From: Allacma fusca
Taxonomy: Eukaryota; Arthropoda; Collembola; Symphypleona; Sminthuridae
Direction: 5' to 3'
Length of the DNA stretch: 64,000 nucleotides
Assembly: GCA_947179485.1 (NCBI GenBank)
Contig: OX359249.1
Location: 51,037,402-51,101,401, forward strand
Positions 52,037 to 59,400 of the stretch are shown piece after piece (the stretch's first letter is position 1; each line of letters begins with the position of its first letter). A program made the translations under genes and the position numbers. The notes under the pieces were generated by a model. It was not told the origin of the DNA and searched no databases. It was given only the letters and a program-made list of their open reading frames with translations.

Positions 52037-55000
52037 GATTCCACTACTTAATTAACACTTGCAAATTTCATAATGTTGGACCATGAATGAAATCAAATAA
52101 TTATTGAAATGTGTGCTCCCTTTTTTAACCTCCTTGTAAATTCCGAGTTGCCACATAAGCAGACCAGCGTTCTCCTTCATGAGTATACATTCCCTGTCCA
52201 TATGTAAAGTGTTGTGTATACACTGGGGAAGTAACATATGAGGTCCTTATTTATGTTTACCGAAAACAGTTTATCAGCTCATTGGAGGAAGAGCACTTGG
52301 GTTTCCATGCTCAGGAGAAAGGCGGTAATTGGATTACAGGGAAATCAGGAACGGTCTCCAGTCCACGTCACACTATTCCTTTGAACACCACTTGTCGTTA
52401 CGAATTCCGAGGAAGTAAACACGAGGCTATTTGGATCTACTTCAGTGCATACCGGCGGGATCTGATTAAGGTACTAATTTCATTTCTACCACTACATTGC
52501 CAACTTGTTTTTTACTATATGTACCAAGCGGTAATGCATGAGAGACATTTCCACAACCTCTTACAAGGCATTAATAATAATCTAAAATGAGTATTCTTAT
52601 TAGCACAATAGTATCGTGATTATTGGAATAATTGACGTTCAATTATTTATTGACTTCTATTTACGTAAATAATATTGTTACCAATGAATAGTAATAGATA
52701 TTCAATTGATTCAAAGGTTTTTGAAAGCATAGTTTCCTCTAGGTTAGAACGGTCCTAAGGAAGGTATTCTCATATAAACTGAACACAATTTTAAAAGTTA
52801 AGTTACATTGATGAAATAATTATTACAATCGCTAATAATTACATACGATCGTGGAAATCCCGCTTATAATGGATCCATTTTTAATAGTGTCCCTTACAGC
52901 TCTGTTGGATGTACGATTGCTATTAAAAAAACTTTTGTTGGACCACTTTAAAACAGTTCATCCATAAAATTTCATACATATTGTATAAAGGAACACTTTT
53001 CACAGAAGCTACCATTGATAAGGAATGATTTTTGCATCACACTCCTACACCCGAACAAAATGAGGCATGCGTTTTAGTACTCCACAGATGTATTCACAAC
53101 TCAAGTCAAGAGTGCATATTGCATTGGATGTAAAAGTACGGGAAATTTGGCTCACACCATAAACATACCTGCGACTTTCTAAAATTGATAGTGTTTCAGG
53201 GATTTAACATTAGAAATGGCTGTGGTACTTGTTTTATTTTTGAAACTTGGGACCCTGCTTGGGGAGCAATGCAAAATGCGATGGAGTTACTTGAGTCCTG
53301 AGATTTACTGGAGGAATACGAAAACATGTGCTACGTTTTACTAGTATCCAGGAGTATGTAAAAATCTTCCCTTGTGAGACGGAAAGGTTGGTTCTAAATT
53401 GCAAGTAGCAAGACAGGAGATTTACATGAGACTTTTACAGTCATTGTCGTATGCTGGGGTCGACTGCTAGCAAATACACGCAAGGTGTTTCAAAGTGCTA
53501 TTATAAAATCCAGTGAGCAGATAAATCTTCGACTACTTTGTGGGAGGTTCCAAGGAACTTTATCTCCCACAAAATGGATCACTGCGGACTGACCGCATTG
53601 ATGACGGATTCCGTTGGAATTCATTTCCAGAAACTTCCCTTTCAAACTGTCGATCATATTTTTTGCGAATGTCTGAGTTTAAATAAGTAAATACAAATTT
53701 CCTATGTTGTTTCTCCATATAGGACTCAAAGGAATACGAAGGCAACTGTACTACTCGACTTCGGATCTGGGACGGGATTGACACTAGAAATAATGCGCTT
53801 CTTGCAACCTATTGTGATAACGAACTTCCCCGACTCTGTGACCATAAAGCTTTACAGAACGAGACTAGATTGGTTCGTGCTTGTACCGCCAATGAGTCGT
53901 ACATATCCGCAGGTTCAAGGCTCATCATTGAACAGCAATTCATGGAGGTATGATAGTTTATACAGCACTAGCTTTACCTTTTAGAAGTGCTCCAAGGCGC
54001 ACAGCCGAAAACAAATTTGGTTGAGCTTCGACCCAACCATAGTTACATTTGTTTCTGACTTTAACACCTAAAACTAGCAGTAGCACAGGGTAATCGGAAA
54101 TTCACATAAAAACTAGCAATAAGCCAGTCTCTCTAAGAAATTGTCCCTACAATATAACTGCGCTCCTTTCATTAAGATTGCTATTATCCTATAAAATTAT
54201 TAACTGAAACATTTTCTAGTATTTCCGTATTATAGTATCACAATTCCGTGTGTAAAAAGCACTATATTTGATTTTTACCCGACAAACCATAAATTTCAAG
54301 TATCAGGACAGCGTTTTGCAGTTCATAAAATTTTCCACCATTGAATCCAAGCTATTGTGGAAAACTGGAAAACAAATCACACAAAGCAGATCTCCTATTT
54401 TCAAATCCTTCAAAGTTTCCTTCATGTTTTTGAAGCCTTTATTACAAATATTAATCTACTTCTAAGCGAATTTTATAACACCAATAATGAAAATGGACTT
54501 CTCATTAATAAACTGCATTATAAACGCATCATAAGAGGCAATGATTGTCAAAAATGCCGGGCTTTTTCAAGTTAAAACATTTAAAATTGAGGGCAAACTC
54601 ATGAGGATATAAAAGTAAAACGATGAACATTTTCTTTTCAGTAAGGATATTTTTAATGTCCCGCATGATTTTTAATAACTGTACTTGTCAAGTCGACGTT
54701 TTACATTGACTTAGTTTGACGACAGGTGCATATTTTGGACTATCTGCTTCGTATCATAATGGTTGTAAGGGCCTTGGCCACAAATCGACCTGAATAAATT
54801 ACATTACATTACATTTTGGACTATGAAATTAAAAGGCTTTAATACTTTACTCACTTGTTAAAATACCTTCCCCTCAAAATGACCCCGGTCATGCATGTAG
54901 ATACTAGAACTATCCGCGAAATTATTTACAATACAAATAAAATAAGGGGATAAAGGAATGTAACAATCCAAATCAATGAACGACTTAATTAATAGGTAAT

Positions 55001-58000
55001 CATTATCTCGAAAAACACAGTAAACAAAAAATTACTGAGAATATTCAACATACAATATTTCCTGTCAATATTAGTTTAATTGTGGGAGAATACCAGATAA
55101 ATAATCGACTGCCCTATACGCATGAAAATATGAAAATGGGTCGTATCTTAATGGAAATATATAAGTACTTCCATTGCGATACGATATCCGATTGACTCCT
55201 CGGCATGTACCGAGGACTCTATTTTTGGTACTAATAATTCATTTTAAAATTTAATTATGATAATACGGTTGGTGAACATTTTGGTAATTCAACTAAATAC
55301 GTCTTTCTGCAAAATATCTTTGCTATAGCTGTAGTACGTTGCTCACGATACGACTGCATGTAGATTGCTTAAGTAAAGTGTTAAACGGGGCGACATCTAT
55401 CACGAGATGTCGGATTACTTTTCCATTTCGACAAATATAGTAATAGTAAATTTCTGTTTCGGTAGCAAAAGTCATGGGCTAATTCGTAGGGGTGCGTTCG
55501 TTGCCAACACATCGTGTGATTTTACGGGCAGAAAATTATTCTAAATTGAGAATTTTAGTAGATTAAGTTGCCTATGAATCACAAAAATACACACTTTCTG
55601 AAAATTAGTAAATTTTACAGCAATCGTGGGTTTCCATTTAATTGCGACTTTTTTAAGTTCATTGATTATTTGTGTGTTCGTTTTTCAATGTGTACACACC
55701 ACAAACAAATTTTTGAAATTTATGTTAGATTTTTTGTGCGTCCAGCTACTGAAAATGGCCATATTAAAATGATTCATTGCTACATGAGAAACAACGAATG
55801 TATAAGAATGATTAGGCCATGGGAAAGGGTCTCACGGTGGGGGGGGGGAGGTTGAAAAGATTTACTACTATTTAGCGGGAGGTCGGGAGAATTTACTGTT
55901 CCACAGGAGGGCGGGAATTCAATGTTTAGCGTGAGGTCGGGAAAGTTCCCTGCTTAGCGGGATGGCAAGAGATCGGAGATCACTATTTATTATTAGCGTA
56001 AGTTCGGGAGGGCTCAATTTTGTTGGAGGGCGGTAGAACTCAGTATTCAGAGGGGATACAGTAATTACGAACAATTGTAAGGTACTAACAGACTAAAAAC
56101 TCCGGATCTTGTCACATATGCTTGGGTGACCATACATATGTACGTCCATTATTTCAAAGAACGGTTTCGCTATTTCGTTTACTTTGAAAATTAGAAGCGA
56201 AATTAAGTACAGAACATGTACTTTATTTTACAATACGTACTTTAATTTTTGGAATCACTTTAAATCACTTGTTATCATTGTAAAAGTTACTTATAGTAAT
56301 TTTCGTGGAAGATATTTTATACTTTTAGACTTTTTAACTTTACAACCAGATTTATAGCATCATTTGTACAAATGTAAATATAAAAATAGATACATTGTAA
56401 TGTTGGTTATTTGAAAGTGCCAGGACATTTTGGCCGCGTTGAGCATTGAGGCCATTTTTAGGACATATGGGTCATGTTGGCGTTTTGGTTTGTCCTCAAC
56501 TGTATGTATTACCAGTAGTTGTCTGAAATTAATACTAAAATAAGTAGTGCTAAATTATACAACCTTCCTTTGATCAGCCAAATTTTCATTTGAAATATTT
56601 TCATATTATTATTTACGCATTAATAATTGTAAATTATTATAATTCAAAATATGCCTCTGTGATACACATAAGCATGCTTCTTACATTCACGCAATTCATA
56701 CGAAATATGTTGGTAAGGGTTTTGTAAATCTTGGATTTTCCGTGCTGAATCTAATGTCTTTGCAGGAAATTTGTCAATAATTTCAAAAACCTCTTTTTTG
56801 AATAAAGGGGGCCTACCACTAAATATTTTGTTTCCGCCATCCCGAGTGAGTTCTCCTGACTGACAACAGAGGACTATTGCACTATGCGTTGCATGTTTAA
56901 GACAAAAGTTCTCATCCACACGGGAGCTGTCATTTAGTACAAAACGCTCGGATTTATCTGTAAATGTGATTTTTACTCTCCGATGTAAAATGTGATCATT
57001 TGATATGCCCGTAATGCTTAGACTTACGCTAAACAAACGTAATGATAAAAAAAATTTCATGCAAGGCCAGACCGGGCGAATTGTTTCCAAAGTTGAATTT
57101 ACCAAAATGTTCACCAACCATATGATCATATTTAATTTTTAATAAAGAAAGGAGTAGATACTCGGGCAATACAAAGTTTCCATCATCCACCAACAATTAT
57201 GGAATGGATTTATAAAGGAGACGACTAAATATTGAATAATGTCGGAATTTATGATTCAAGGGAAAATTGGAATCAACTCCGGATATATGTATATTAATTA
57301 TTGATCTTTAGAAAGGATCAGTACAATATAATTACCTATATTCATTAATAATAATTATATAATGTGACATTTTTTGTATTCTTTACCCAGGGAACGGCTC
57401 TCCGACCTCTACACTACCAGTTTAACTATGAATTCGTTCGTCGACATGCAGGAACTGACGGCACATGCAATCGGCACTATAACCTTGCAAAAATAAAATC
57501 CAATCGAGGGATTATTCGAACAAGCGACGATGTTTTTGATTTTGGGCGTGGGGGGAAGACCAATATAACATGCATCTACACTTTCACACTCCCATCCTAC
57601 GAAAGTCTTCATCTTAAGATCCTAAATTCCTCTTTCGGTGATCGTCCTTGCAACACATTAACAGATTTTGAAACGGGACGGTATGTTTGCAACGAGTCTA
57701 TGGGCGACCAGGGCTGGAGACCACCTAGTGCATCTATCGACATCTACGAAGAAATTTGGACAAACATCAACATAACTTCCCATAGAAATTGCATCTGTGG
57801 CAATTCCACCAACAATCCCATGTTCTTTTTTACCTTTCTGGGGAGAAAAGTTCACGTTAAGTTTACGGTAGAGAATATGAAAAGTCAAGACTCTCATGAA
57901 AACTTTTATGTGTACTTCGAATATGAATTAAAATCTGGAGGATGCCGAGGTGATAATCATTACATGAAGACCGAATCTGGGATGATATCACTTGAGAGTT

Positions 58001-58998
58001 CTTTCAGTCATGGTTTGAAGGATAAGCCTCCAACGTGTGAACATTATCCGTGGATAATTGAGGCCAGGGAAGGATACAGTTTGTATCTGAGAGTACCGGG
58101 TTACGCGATGGTGGACACGTTGAACGCAGCATTTGGAAAGTTCACAAATCGAACACTTGTTAACGGAACAGGCTTGGAGTATCAGCAAAGCTCAGTTATC
58201 TCCACGTCATTTGAGAACCGGATGTGTCCTACGACAAAAAATCGAATTTTTATCTACGACCGAAATAACAAGCAAATTCACAAAATATGCCCCGCATCTA
58301 ACCTTCAGCAAATGACCAAGAAAGCGGGACAAATTGTTGAGATCTATTCGGAGGAATTTGATCAGTTCCAATCCCCGTTGTATCCCGCTCTCCCTCCAAA
58401 ATTTGTAATTGAGTTTATTGGAAGGGAATTAGGGAGTTATCGGCTGCAATGGTTAGAGCTCATGTCTGCCAAAATGAAAGTGGCTCTGATTAATATGGAG
58501 AAAGTGAAGACAGGAAAGTCCTTGAGTATTCCAAGTATTAGTGGAGATGGAACATCTCTCTTACATAACATTACTTTCCCCAACATCGTGGATTCTACGA
58601 AGATACTCGCTGAGCAAGATCTTCTGCCGACAAGTCATCATGACCAACAGCAGCAGTCGATACAGAACCAGATTTGCGAGTCATTTTGTCCTGAATTGAA
58701 CGCCTGCATCAGTGACAAATTATGGTGCGATGGTGAGGTTCACTGTCCCACTACCCTTTCAGACGAGAAGTCGTGTGATTCCTTTTGGTTGACCGTTAAT
58801 CAATTAATGTCCCCAGCTGTGTACATCCCTGTGGCTGCTGCTATCGTCTCAGCCCTTGTTTGTTGTGGCTTAGTGATGCTCTGTTTATTCCTCAAACGCA
58901 CTGTTCTTAATGGGCACTCGATCAAGGAGAATGGTGAAGGCATCAGCAGTCTCGACCGTCGACTTGAACGAGTGGACCCTCACGATCCTATATCCTGA
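28309..58998 (+). CDS. Multi-CUB, LDLa single-pass membrane protein (nine-exon gene model)
   Basis: Spliced model: 28309-29254, 41433-41573, 44999-45216, 49275-49349, 49442-49779, 51378-51981, 52288-52470, 53723-53947, 57391-58998; 4338 bases, 1445 residues. Every intron is GT-AG and phases agree (1,1,0,0,2,0,0,0). Layout: hydrophobic segment 73-97; Ser/Thr/Asn-rich region about 98-315 with many N-glycosylation sites; LDLa 326-361; CUB or CUB-like modules about 364-572, 590-775, 776-910, 915-1090 and 1095-1290; LDLa 1339-1372; membrane span about 1386-1411; tail 1412-1445. CUB and LDLa modules bind proteins or lipoproteins outside the cell, so a cell-surface receptor or co-receptor is inferred. 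The ligand is unknown. I believe arthropod relatives are uncharacterised and give no symbol. Confidence 0.88.
29255..30324. other. Intron 1, first part
   Basis: No exon or RNA recognised. Two AT-rich stretches (29740-29830, 29880-29970) share CCAATACCTCGTTTGAACCG/GCAATAGCTCGTCCGAACCG and TTCAAAATT..TGAC strings, so this is probably an old direct duplication of about 140 bases. Confidence 0.5.
30325..30990 (+). repeat. Dispersed repeat family 'CAGATTGTCAAAA', copy 1
   Basis: Aligns by eye along its whole length with 46190-46790 plus 47205-47275. Shared landmarks: GTTAAAACAAGAAAAT, TAACGGACTCTCCAATCTGT, ATCAGATTGTCAAAA, TTTGCTTTTCGAG, ATTGAAGCAGGGTCTCG, CATCAGGTCCAAG, AACTAGTAATCTG. Non-coding; class unknown. 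Confidence 0.8.
30991..31446. other. Intron 1, unique-looking spacer
   Basis: Nothing recognised. Confidence 0.4.
31447..31700 (-). pseudogene. RNase H-type LINE 3' remnant
   Basis: Minus strand reads [20 protein letters not shown], then [20 protein letters not shown], the conserved end of RNase H-bearing LINE ORFs (GxxxLN then CxCG..ET.EH...C..Y). A frameshift near 31650 breaks it from upstream text. It lies antisense to the host gene in intron 1. Confidence 0.65.
31701..32214. other. Intron 1 spacer
   Basis: No convincing feature. The 128-codon ORF beginning at 31948 runs into a repeat and is rejected. Confidence 0.4.
32215..32455 (+). repeat. Dispersed repeat fragment with CAGGGTGTTTT end
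   Basis: Begins TATACAGGGTGTTTTAAATC, then TTTCCCCCCTAGCCCA, and ends with GGATGTAATATCGTC and a GTCTCGGAAC-type tail. The start resembles mariner-type ends (TA then CAGGGTG). Parts match 32740-33230, 36020-36830 and, inverted, 40840-40915. Confidence 0.5.
32740..33230 (+). repeat. Dispersed repeat family 'ATTAGGATTTTT', diverged copy
   Basis: Carries the GAAGCAATGTTAGAATTTTG landmark and a TTTGAGTCTAATATTATCGT end that matches 36735-36775. Non-coding. Confidence 0.5.
33231..34467. other. Intron 1 spacer
   Basis: Nothing recognised. GTACATTATATAGTAACTTGCATAGTAG text near 33820-33870 is a small local duplication. Confidence 0.4.
34468..34930. repeat. 25-base tandem array with a palindromic core
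   Basis: Unit AGCATAGGTCTCTCCTATGT plus TCATT, about eleven near-identical copies at 34520-34795 and diverged ones on both sides (TCTCTACTATG, ACTTTATTACATG). Each unit contains CATAGG-TCTCT-CCTATG, an inverted repeat with a 5-base centre, so each transcript unit could fold. Contiguous, no spacers. Confidence 0.95.
34931..36019. other. Intron 1 spacer
   Basis: A 60-codon ORF at 35206-35388 begins at TTG and is not convincing. No domain or RNA seen. Confidence 0.4.
36020..36830 (+). repeat. Dispersed repeat family 'ATTAGGATTTTT', long copy
   Basis: First 310 bases align with 24000-24365. The right end (ATTCGAGTCTAATATGAACA, then CGCGGGATCCGG) aligns with ends at about 32390 and 33150. Between them a short insertion at about 36345-36700 looks unrelated. 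Confidence 0.6.
36831..38489. other. Intron 1 spacer
   Basis: Low-complexity TCAAGTCAAGTTC text at 38210-38420. No gene. Confidence 0.4.
38490..38660. repeat. Direct duplication, period about 85 bases
   Basis: CATAATTTGTCC, then AAGTTTA, then TTTTAATC, GGTCTTAAAAGGT, and ATTG..CTAAAATT occur twice in the same order. Confidence 0.8.
38661..38925. other. Intron 1 spacer
   Basis: Nothing recognised. Confidence 0.35.
38926..39070. repeat. Irregular AATCCCG repeats
   Basis: TAATCCCG/CATTCCCG recurs about eight times at spacings of roughly 14-27 bases, giving a glycine/isoleucine-rich false ORF on the minus strand. Confidence 0.6.
39071..41432. other. Intron 1, last part
   Basis: No exon recognised between here and the acceptor at 41432. 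About 40250-40920 looks like an inverted, diverged member of the repeat family at 32215 (GGGCTAGGGGGAAATG near 40890 against the CCCCCCTAGCCCA type). Confidence 0.4.
41433..41573 (+). CDS. Exon 2: LDLa module 1
   Basis: Residues 316-362. Six cysteines at 326, 333, 338, 345, 351 and 361, with the calcium-site text [13 protein letters not shown], make a complete LDLa module. Acceptor TTATTTCAG, donor CTC/GTAAGT. Phase 1 on both sides, so the module is a phase-1 cassette typical of shuffled extracellular domains. Confidence 0.93.
41574..42539. other. Intron 2, first part
   Basis: A C-run lies at about 41744. No other feature. Confidence 0.4.
42540..43430 (-). pseudogene. RNase H-type LINE remnant in intron 2
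   Basis: Minus strand, right to left: [20 protein letters not shown] (RNase H second Asp region, about 43245-43190), then [14 protein letters not shown], then [19 protein letters not shown] (the HSG..GNE..A motif, about 43095-43040). Next come a G-run at 42991-43004, a shifted linker, and [20 protein letters not shown] (about 42740-42680), a zinc-knuckle remnant with lost cysteines. Frameshifts and stops show decay. RNase H in I-type LINEs removes RNA from RNA/DNA hybrids. Confidence 0.8.
43431..44265. other. Intron 2 spacer
   Basis: AT-rich, nothing recognised. Confidence 0.4.
44266..44530. repeat. Degenerate tandem repeat with AAATCCCTG motif
   Basis: AAAATCCCTG followed alternately by TTTGCAAAAA and CCAAGAGAAAGGTCAACGA recurs about three times with a period of roughly 85-95 bases. 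Confidence 0.7.
44531..44998. other. Intron 2, end
   Basis: No feature except the acceptor tract TTATTTTCTAG ending at 44998. Confidence 0.4.
44999..45216 (+). CDS. Exon 3: start of first CUB-like module
   Basis: Residues 363-435: [19 protein letters not shown], then [20 protein letters not shown]. The latter fits the cysteine and the beta strands at the front of a CUB fold. Phase 1 in, phase 0 out, donor CAG/GTACGT. Confidence 0.88.
45217..45934. other. Intron 3, first part
   Basis: An ORF at 45334-45582 is not supported by any domain. Confidence 0.4.
45935..47280 (+). repeat. Dispersed repeat family 'CAGATTGTCAAAA', copy 2 (longest)
   Basis: The first part (45935-46200) matches 50660-50925. 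The rest matches 30325-30990. It is interrupted by an insertion at about 46800-47200. Landmarks: AGTATGTCTCACTTTTT, GTACTCATGCTTTG, AACATATTTTAC-type, then those of copy 1. Confidence 0.8.
46800..47200. mobile_element. MITE-like insertion inside copy 2
   Basis: Copy 1 runs straight from TTTTGTTCG to GTACATTTAACTAG, while copy 2 has about 390 extra bases at that point. The insert has inverted ends: AAACCCCTTTATAGTCAC on the left and GTGACTATAAAGAAAGAGGTTT, of which the last two-thirds match inverted, on the right. Non-coding. Exact ends and target duplication are uncertain by a few bases. Confidence 0.7.
47867..47888. repeat. (CA)n microsatellite
   Basis: CACACA run in intron 3. Confidence 0.9.
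47970..48140. mobile_element. Diverged hAT-like MITE, relative of 17643-17804
   Basis: Left AGTGGATTTACAG, internal ACGTTTAGGGCCAGGGTAAA, right AATTATTTTATTAATCCATC then CCTG. Ends match the 17643 element with several changes. No clean duplication. Confidence 0.6.
48205..48345. mobile_element. Second diverged hAT-like MITE of the same family
   Basis: Left CAAGGGTGGATTTACAGG; the interior has GGACCACCCATTTAATTTGA; the right end (GAATACCCCCGG) is degraded. Confidence 0.45.
48346..49274. other. Intron 3, last part
   Basis: Nothing recognised before the acceptor TTTTCCTTAG at 49274. Confidence 0.4.
49275..49349 (+). CDS. Exon 4: 25-residue CUB-like segment
   Basis: Encodes [20 protein letters not shown], then TGSLQ (residues 436-460): the strand-turn-cysteine part of the first CUB-like module. 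Phase 0 both sides; donor CAG/GTCTAA is weak but fits. Confidence 0.85.
49442..49779 (+). CDS. Exon 5: end of first CUB-like module
   Basis: Residues 461-572. [20 protein letters not shown] supplies the partner cysteine and the strand of the CUB fold. A Thr/Asn-rich insertion follows, then [14 protein letters not shown], a final CUB strand. Intron 4 before it is only 92 bases. Donor CG/GTAAGT, phase 2. Confidence 0.9.
49780..50116. other. Intron 5, first part
   Basis: Nothing recognised. Confidence 0.4.
50117..50390. mobile_element. Hairpin (snap-back) MITE in intron 5
   Basis: The two halves are imperfect inverted copies around a centre at about 50253. They run from ATCGTCGGCCGAACTTTCTA at 50126 inward to AACCGGCCATAATTTC (about 50220-50235), and back out from GAAATTATGGCTGGTTTT (about 50277) to TAGCCGACGAT (ends 50381). 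Flanking GTTGTTCCT (50117-50125) and GTTCTGCCT (50382-50390) match at 7 of 9 positions, a possible aged target duplication. Arms are about 115 bases with a short loop. Non-coding. Confidence 0.75.
50391..50659. other. Intron 5 spacer with CCTAA-rich text
   Basis: CTAACCTAAA/CCCTATCCTTAACC text at 50460-50650 is loosely repetitive; not telomeric. Confidence 0.4.
50660..51000 (+). repeat. Dispersed repeat family 'CAGATTGTCAAAA', copy 3 (5' part)
   Basis: Matches 45950-46260: GTCGCTGTCCAAAAATCAAT, TACAGTATGTCTCACTTTTT, GTACTCATGCTTTG, ACATGTTCGAGGGCTA. The rest of the family is absent. Confidence 0.75.
51378..51981 (+). CDS. Exon 6: second CUB module
   Basis: Residues 573-774. [20 protein letters not shown], then [17 protein letters not shown], is a textbook CUB opening (C...SPNYPxxYP.N..C.Y). 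The calcium/CUB signature [15 protein letters not shown], then LCGG, follows, and FHSTAFGN near the end. The frame requires the acceptor at TTTGGAAG/GTATGG (51377), not the earlier ATAG at 51361, which would shift the frame. Donor ATT/GTGAGT. A (CT)n run starts just inside intron 6. Confidence 0.9.
51998..52034. repeat. (CT)n microsatellite
   Basis: Seventeen or so CT dinucleotides 17 bases after the exon 6 donor. Confidence 0.95.
52288..52470 (+). CDS. Exon 7: third CUB module, first half
   Basis: Residues 775-835: [20 protein letters not shown] is a CUB start, then [14 protein letters not shown]. The obvious acceptor CAG at 52277 would put the exon out of frame; GGAG at 52287 (or GAG at 52293) keeps it open, so the left edge may be off by 6 bases. 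Donor AAG/GTACTA, phase 0. Confidence 0.8.
52471..53722. other. Intron 7
   Basis: AT-rich, no feature recognised. Confidence 0.45.
53723..53947 (+). CDS. Exon 8: third CUB module, second half
   Basis: Residues 836-910: [20 protein letters not shown], then [11 protein letters not shown], carries the CUB signature L.IWDG...LL..YC. Ends [14 protein letters not shown], the final strand. Acceptor CCATATAG, donor GAG/GTATGA, phase 0 both sides. Confidence 0.9.
53948..55856. other. Intron 8, first part
   Basis: No exon or RNA recognised. ACATTACATTACATTTTGGAC at about 54801 is a small microsatellite. A G-run lies at 55839-55849. Confidence 0.4.
55857..56050. repeat. Degenerate repeat with TTAGCGGGAGGTCGGGA motif
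   Basis: TTAGCGGGAGGTCGGGAGAA, GTTTAGCGTGAGGTCGGGAA, CTTAGCGGGATGG and TTAGCGTAAGTTCGGGAGGG recur with alternating GGAGGGCGG pieces; period about 40-45 bases, four to five units. Confidence 0.75.
56051..56643. other. Intron 8 spacer
   Basis: AT-rich; no feature. Confidence 0.4.
56644..57129 (-). CDS. Antisense ORF in intron 8, possible small secreted protein
   Basis: 161 codons from ATG at 57129. A second ATG (Met24, 57060) opens with [20 protein letters not shown], which looks like a signal peptide, leaving a mature chain of about 118 residues with four cysteines (ENFCLKH, VLCCQS, RECKK). The composition is balanced and unlike the surrounding AT-rich noise, and this is the longest ORF outside transposons, the 25-base array and the CUB gene. 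No family recognised. It could be a single-exon nested gene, one exon of a larger minus-strand gene, or chance. No TATA box or polyadenylation signal could be assigned. Confidence 0.4.
   Translation of the reverse strand: MIIWLVNILVNSTLETIRPVWPCMKFFLSLRLFSVSLSITGISNDHILHRRVKITFTDKSERFVLNDSSRVDENFCLKHATHSAIVLCCQSGELTRDGGNKIFSGRPPLFKKEVFEIIDKFPAKTLDSARKIQDLQNPYQHISYELRECKKHAYVYHRGIF
57391..58998 (+). CDS. Exon 9: CUB-like modules, LDLa 2, membrane span, tail
   Basis: Residues 911-1445, one 1608-base exon. The first part ([20 protein letters not shown], then [20 protein letters not shown]) is a [23 protein letters not shown] and [20 protein letters not shown] begin another, whose C-terminal half is diverged. 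LDLa 2 (58675-58776) has six cysteines but lacks the full DDCxDxSDE acidic run ([14 protein letters not shown]), so calcium binding is doubtful. The span [20 protein letters not shown] then FLKR is followed by a short polar tail ending HDPIS. Acceptor TTTACCCAG, stop TGA. Confidence 0.93.
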   Translation, partial: GTALRPLHYQFNYEFVRRHAGTDGTCNRHYNLAKIKSNRGIIRTSDDVFDFGRGGKTNITCIYTFTLPSYESLHLKILNSSFGDRPCNTLTDFETGRYVCNESMGDQGWRPPSASIDIYEEIWTNINITSHRNCICGNSTNNPMFFFTFLGRKVHVKFTVENMKSQDSHENFYVYFEYELKSGGCRGDNHYMKTESGMISLESSFSHGLKDKPPTCEHYPWIIEAREGYSLYLRVPGYAMVDTLNAAFGKFTNRTLVNGTGLEYQQSSVISTSFENRMCPTTKNRIFIYDRNNKQIHKICPASNLQQMTKKAGQIVEIYSEEFDQFQSPLYPALPPKFVIEFIGRELGSYRLQWLELMSAKMKVALINMEKVKTGKSLSIPSISGDGTSLLHNITFPNIVDSTKILAEQDLLPTSHHDQQQQSIQNQICESFCPELNACISDKLWCDGEVHCPTTLSDEKSCDSFWLTVNQLMSPAVYIPVAAAIVSALVCCGLVMLCLFLKRTVLNGHSIKENGEGISSLDRRLERVDPHDPIS

Positions 58999-59400
58999 TA
59001 CGATGCCCATTCTGTCGAGTACATTCGTATAGACAGAGAAACGACTGTTTAATCTATGCTTGTCATCATTTCAATCGTTCGTCTTCGTTATTTCACTGAA
59101 ACTCCCTTCGAATTAATGTTCTACCAGAGGGTAAATACAACCTCTAGTGCTGGAATATTATTTTCATCCTCACTTTCTGTGCTTTTGTTTTGCCGCAAAA
59201 TCAAAGTTCGACCATACAAAACTAAAGTTGAAACAAATAACAATAATACAATCACAACAAAATGTATGATTAACAATAACACTTATGTAAGTTTCACTTT
59301 CCCCTCTGTAGTTTGTATTAAAACAAAACCAAGAAACAACAGAAAAAATTTACAACCTTGATAACAACCATTTATGTTATTAGTAAGTATAATAATAATT
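58999..59400 (+). other. Probable 3' UTR of the CUB/LDLa gene
   Basis: Follows the stop codon. The only candidate polyadenylation hexamer I see is ATTAAA at 59317-59322. Transcript end not determinable by reading. Confidence 0.4.
59317..59322 (+). promoter_or_regulatory. Candidate polyadenylation signal ATTAAA
   Basis: Second-commonest animal hexamer, about 320 bases after the stop codon; a weak call because such strings are frequent in AT-rich DNA. Confidence 0.25.

Noticed and set aside
57409-58188. Minus-strand ORFs opposite exon 9
   Set aside because: Shadows of the CUB/LDLa coding frame.
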